Of a DNA stretch of 64,000 nt, positions 60,642 through 64,000 are shown piece after piece (position 1 is the stretch's first letter; each line of letters starts with the position of its first letter). The notes under the pieces were generated by a model. That model was given only the letters and a program-made list of their open reading frames with translations. It was not told where the DNA came from and did not search any database. The translations under genes were made by a program, and so were the position numbers. Source of the DNA: CAYVBJ01 sp964449075 (GTDB lineage Bacteria > Bacteroidota > Rhodothermia > Balneolales > Balneolaceae); NCBI GenBank assembly GCA_964449075.1, contig CAYVBJ010000002.1, positions 62,001 to 126,000 of the forward strand, read 5' to 3'.

Positions 60642-62534
60642 CTATTTTAAAACAAAAAACTTCCCTATGCTAATTTCATTATTTATTAAAACTTTTACTA
60701 TGTAAATACCGTTAGCTAAAGATTTAGCAGGTATCACTTGATTTAATTTTCCCGGTCCCTTTTCATTTAAAATTAAAGTCTTTCTTATCTTCCTTCCTAA
60801 AGTATCGTAAATATCTATTTCAATATCCGAAGTTTTATTTAATTCGAAAGTCAGATTTACATAATTATCTGGAGAAGGATTAGGGTATATGATAATCTTG
60901 TTACTAATTCCTTCACCTGTGGCTGGAGATTTTAGGCCCTCGTCCTTATTTAAAAATATTACATAGGTTCTACCGGCATTTTTTTTACTTCCCGGGCTGG
61001 CAAAAGGTGCACCAATAATCACTTCATCAAATCCATCATTATCCGTATCCCCGGCGCCACTTACTGACCAGCCAAAGAAACTATCTTGTTCATAACCTTC
61101 TATGGTGAGCCCCTCTGCAGTTGTCATTTTATCCAGATCTAAAAACTGATCAAAATCATCCCTTCCGTAAACAATATATACTTCACCGGCATCACGAATT
61201 CCATTTAGATCTGCTCCTGGTGCACCAATAATCAGATCACTTGTTCCATCATTATTTACATCACCGGCATCACTAACCGACCAACCAGTGAAGTACCCCA
61301 GATCTTTGCCATTTATGATAAAACCATTATCACCATTTATTGATAACAGATCAAATTCTTTTGAAAAGTTAGGGGACCCAAAGATTATATATGCCTTTCC
61401 TATTCCCTCTCCTGAGGGTGGAGCTTCTTCACCATCTACAGCTGCCGTTCCTATTTCTGATATAATAATATCGTCCAATCCATCTTTATTAATATCACCT
61501 AAAATTGCTGTAGAAAAACCAAAATTATGAGCTTCATTCATACCCGTTATTTTGAAACCACTATTGCCATCTAAAAAATCAGAATTCAGTGTCACAGGAG
61601 TTACCGAAGGTCTGTTATTGCCTAATACAACATAACATTCACCCAAAGGAAGATTATTATCACTCCTTTTTGCACCAATAGCAGTAATAATAATGTCATC
61701 AAAACCATCACCGTTTATATCTCCACCCCCGCCCAAAGCATATCCGCTTAAGTCACCAAAATTATTTCCAACAAACTCTATACCCACTTTAGAATTAAAA
61801 TTTAAAAGATCTAAACTGTCAATATTTCTTACGTTTTTATCCCCAAAGATGAGGTAGGTTTTTCCCACTTTTTGAATGTTATTACTATCTTTTGCTTCAA
61901 CAGCAGCAATTAAAAAATCATCAAACCCGTCATTGTTAAAGTCACCGGCCTGACTCACTGCATTCCCCAAAAAATCTCCATCTTCGGCACCATAAAATGT
62001 TATTCCGGTGGGTGAATCAATATCTGATGCTTCTATGGGATCTCTGTTCCCAATAAAGTTGCTGCCGAAAATTAGATATGCTTCACCTGAAAACGCACGG
62101 CCTAACGGTCTTCCGTCCCTGGCACCAATCAGTATATCATTAAATCCATCGCTGTCAATATCTCCGGCGGTTCCAACAGAATAACCATTAAACGTAGCTG
62201 TCTTCCCATCAATGGTAAATCCCAATCTCAGTTCGTCTAGTTGTTCCAAATCAACATTTTGAATATTATTGCCAAATAAAGTGTATGTTTGCCCTGCCAT
62301 AGTTCTGTTTTTGGGAGAAGCAAATCTTGCTCCTATGACCAGGTCATCAATTCCATCTCTGTTGATATCTTTGGCATTATCCACAAACCATCCGCTTAAA
62401 TCACCGCTTTTAATCCCATTTAAAAATACCGCTTTATTACTGCCTAATAACCCTTCCACATTAAGCGTATTTTGGCTGATGGCATTGGCATAAATAACGA
62501 TCGTAAAAATTATTGCCTGTATTATGATTTTCAT
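60642..62534 (-). CDS. FG-GAP (integrin-alpha-like) protein with type IX sorting domain
   Basis: A 630-residue secreted protein: a signal peptide (IIFTIVIYANAISQ), seven FG-GAP beta-propeller units each with a DxDxDGxxD calcium loop (DINRDGIDDLVIGA, DIDSDGFNDILIGA, DFNNDGFDDFLIAA, DINGDGFDDIIITA, DINKDGLDDIIISE, DVNNDGTSDLIIGA, DTDNDGFDEVIIGA), and a C-terminal type A sorting domain starting IYPNPSPDNYVNLTF and ending IGKFFVLK. It is exported through the type IX system and attached at the surface. The propeller probably binds calcium; a ligand is unknown. Low G+C and SusD nearby suggest surface binding or nutrient capture. Confidence 0.93.
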   Translation of the reverse strand: MKIIIQAIIFTIVIYANAISQNTLNVEGLLGSNKAVFLNGIKSGDLSGWFVDNAKDINRDGIDDLVIGARFASPKNRTMAGQTYTLFGNNIQNVDLEQLDELRLGFTIDGKTATFNGYSVGTAGDIDSDGFNDILIGARDGRPLGRAFSGEAYLIFGSNFIGNRDPIEASDIDSPTGITFYGAEDGDFLGNAVSQAGDFNNDGFDDFLIAAVEAKDSNNIQKVGKTYLIFGDKNVRNIDSLDLLNFNSKVGIEFVGNNFGDLSGYALGGGGDINGDGFDDIIITAIGAKRSDNNLPLGECYVVLGNNRPSVTPVTLNSDFLDGNSGFKITGMNEAHNFGFSTAILGDINKDGLDDIIISEIGTAAVDGEEAPPSGEGIGKAYIIFGSPNFSKEFDLLSINGDNGFIINGKDLGYFTGWSVSDAGDVNNDGTSDLIIGAPGADLNGIRDAGEVYIVYGRDDFDQFLDLDKMTTAEGLTIEGYEQDSFFGWSVSGAGDTDNDGFDEVIIGAPFASPGSKKNAGRTYVIFLNKDEGLKSPATGEGISNKIIIYPNPSPDNYVNLTFELNKTSDIEIDIYDTLGRKIRKTLILNEKGPGKLNQVIPAKSLANGIYIVKVLINNEISIGKFFVLK

Positions 62535-62591
62535 TCGAAACCAAAGAAATTATGATTCAAGATTAGCCACTTAGAATTATAGATTACAAAT

Positions 62592-62623
62592 AAAAAAGCC
62601 TTCATTGATGAGAAGGCTTTTTT
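62592..62623 (-). terminator. Terminator of the susD-like gene
   Basis: AAAAAAGCCTTC (62592-62603) and GAAGGCTTTTTT (62612-62623) form a perfect 12-bp palindrome around an 8-base loop, with T-rich tails on both strands. It serves the minus-strand SusD gene; on plus it would stop readthrough from outside. Confidence 0.9.
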
Positions 62624-62663
62624 AGATTTGTAAGAATTTAAATTAGAAGTAAAGAAATTCAGA

Positions 62664-64000
62664 TTATTGGAACGGATTTTGTTCCGGTAAAGGATTAAAA
62701 TCTGTCTCTACATCAGGAATTGGAAAATAATCTACAAAATTAAAAAATATATCAGCTTCCTCATCAAGATTATTTCTTGCCGCTCCTGTCGCATCATCAA
62801 CCTGGTATACCCAAACATCAGTAAGACCTCCGCCTTCAGCTTTGCTATCGATAATCCCAAATCTTCTGGCATCGTAGAAAGCTAATCCGCGCATAAACAG
62901 ACCTACCTTTCTTTCTTTTTGGATATCTTCTAACGTTGCATTCCCAACGGATGGCAAACCTGCATCCTGCATTGAGCGTACTGCGTCAATAAGTGCTCCT
63001 GCAGCTGCGGGATCTCCAAGTGCCAGCTGGGCTTCAGCCTGCATCAGCATATTCTCTTCAGCTGACACGAAGTATTGCGGAGTTCCGGGACTTGTTGACG
63101 CATATGGACTTCCATCTAAAGTAATCCAGGGTGCATTGACATGTTGAGTAATTGTATTATTATCAAAAAACCCACCTGCATCAGCAAATTGGAAAAAGTC
63201 GAGCCTGTTGTCATCATTTTCAACCATTACCTGGATTACTCTTGGAGAAACCCTGTGCCACACATTGGTTGCCAGGCGCCATCTTCCGGTAATTGCAGAC
63301 AGAAAAGTAGTTTCATCACTATCTATTAACATCGTGCCATCATTTGATTCCAGTCCATTTTGTGTCAGAGTTAAGATTTCCTGCCACTCCTGGTTGGTAA
63401 CATCTGCCCGTCTTTTACTTAGCAAGATGTTTCTTGCTTTCAGAGTATTGATAGCTTGTCGATATGATGTTAAGCTGACATTTGTGGGGAAAAAGTCAGG
63501 CGTAACAGTACTTGAAATTGTACCTAAATTATCTGCTCCCGACAGGGCTAAATCAAACAGCCTGTTAGATTCTGCAATGAGTTCACTGTTATCAACGAAA
63601 TTTTCATTTGTCTGACCGGGGGTGTCAACAATTAACCCACCCTCGTAGAGAAGTGCAACCTGCATATATGAAAATGCCTTCCAGTAGTTTGCCCACGACC
63701 TGTAAGCAGACTCTTTAGCTGCAGCATCACCTACAAAGCTTACACCTTCATCCAGTGCCTGCAGCAGTAAATTGGCATCGTTTATTTGCGCATAGGCAAC
63801 AATCCACGTTTGATCAATGGAACCTTGTGATACATTTCTGTCATTTACAAAATCGATCGATTCTTCCTGGGTTCTTCCTGCTCCGCGAAGAGCTGAAACC
63901 GCAATTGTTTCACCATCACTAAATGATATTTCTTCGATTGGAAGCACGAAATTACCCCAATCAAAGTTTCCCCACGGCTGCACAACGTTATCGCCCATAC
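62664..64000 (-). CDS. SusD/RagB nutrient-uptake lipoprotein (5' end outside window)
   Basis: The frame is open to the right window edge, so the N-terminus (signal, lipobox) lies outside; 445 codons are visible. The SusD fold is clear: SALRGAGRTQEESIDF, ANYWKAFSYMQVALLYEGGL, VSLTSYRQAINTLKARNILL, MLMQAEAQLALGDPAAAGAL and RKVGLFMRGLAFYDARRFGI, ending DVETDFNPLPEQNPFQ. SusD proteins pair with a SusC TonB porin to import oligosaccharides or peptides; susC would be upstream, beyond position 64000. Substrate unknown. A terminator ends the transcript. Confidence 0.93.
   Translation of the reverse strand, partial: MGDNVVQPWGNFDWGNFVLPIEEISFSDGETIAVSALRGAGRTQEESIDFVNDRNVSQGSIDQTWIVAYAQINDANLLLQALDEGVSFVGDAAAKESAYRSWANYWKAFSYMQVALLYEGGLIVDTPGQTNENFVDNSELIAESNRLFDLALSGADNLGTISSTVTPDFFPTNVSLTSYRQAINTLKARNILLSKRRADVTNQEWQEILTLTQNGLESNDGTMLIDSDETTFLSAITGRWRLATNVWHRVSPRVIQVMVENDDNRLDFFQFADAGGFFDNNTITQHVNAPWITLDGSPYASTSPGTPQYFVSAEENMLMQAEAQLALGDPAAAGALIDAVRSMQDAGLPSVGNATLEDIQKERKVGLFMRGLAFYDARRFGIIDSKAEGGGLTDVWVYQVDDATGAARNNLDEEADIFFNFVDYFPIPDVETDFNPLPEQNPFQ

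Noticed and set aside
1..64000. tRNA genes, rRNA genes, CRISPR arrays, integrases or transposases
   Set aside because: I looked for TPsiC-like GGTTCGAATC boxes, spaced repeats and recombinase motifs and found none outside coding sequence; the two GGTTCGAA-like hits are inside the arylsulfotransferase and WbqC genes.

Overview
The window is a chromosomal segment of a Bacteroidota-related bacterium, most likely of the Balneolota/Rhodothermota lineage (inference). Supporting signs are a SusD/RagB lipoprotein, a C-terminal type IX secretion sorting domain on a secreted FG-GAP protein, the rpmB-rpmG-DUF4295 order, few Shine-Dalgarno sites, and one good Bacteroidota-type promoter (TTTG-N19-TAAATTTG before hutH). 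I saw no tRNA, rRNA, CRISPR array, integrase or transposase. Most of the window is ordinary chromosome with some gene decay and a few unusual proteins.

Layout. 1-4.4 kb: base-excision repair (polX-ligA on the minus strand, ligA cut by the window edge; fpg/nei-type glycosylase on plus). 4.8-8.2 kb: a DUF72 protein, a lipoprotein arylsulfotransferase and a lipoprotein rhodanese. 8.3-14.5 kb: dodecin, a coupled ATP-grasp ligase and S15/CocE hydrolase, a DUF2267 protein and two more alpha/beta hydrolases. 14.8-24.4 kb: M48 protease, a gene-free ~1 kb stretch with repeats, a CPA2 antiporter, a DsbA-like protein followed by a truncated NAD(P)-binding gene, a HisKA_2 sensor kinase, an LVIVD-type lipoprotein, a frameshifted CPBP protease and an alpha-oxoamine synthase.

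24.5-28.8 kb: a divergent pair of apparently catalytically dead enzymes (a DEAD-box helicase fold and a SRAP/YedK fold), then the decayed 3' end of an alginate-export-type porin gene, then hutH. 29-39.6 kb is mostly housekeeping on the minus strand: comEC-xseB-queA, a MarR regulator, yqeY-cvpA-tyrS, rpmB-rpmG-DUF4295, a PIN-PhoH ATPase and a SpoU-type rRNA/tRNA methyltransferase. 39.7-47 kb: ALDH7-type dehydrogenase, DoxX, NhaC antiporter with WbqC, Pcm, fasciclin and an old yellow enzyme.

47.4-64 kb is envelope and secretion rich: a zinc metalloprotease lipoprotein, a class C beta-lactamase-like hydrolase, an outer-membrane barrel, a possible dUTPase-fold protein, a 1073-residue SARP/AAA/transmembrane/FlgO/TPR regulator, a small secreted protein, a tricorn-type protease, the FG-GAP protein and the SusD homologue running off the right edge.

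The best candidates for something undescribed are the divergent pseudoenzyme pair at 24.5-26.8 kb and the membrane-anchored SARP chimera at 52.8-56.1 kb. Both rest on motif reading by eye and need alignments.
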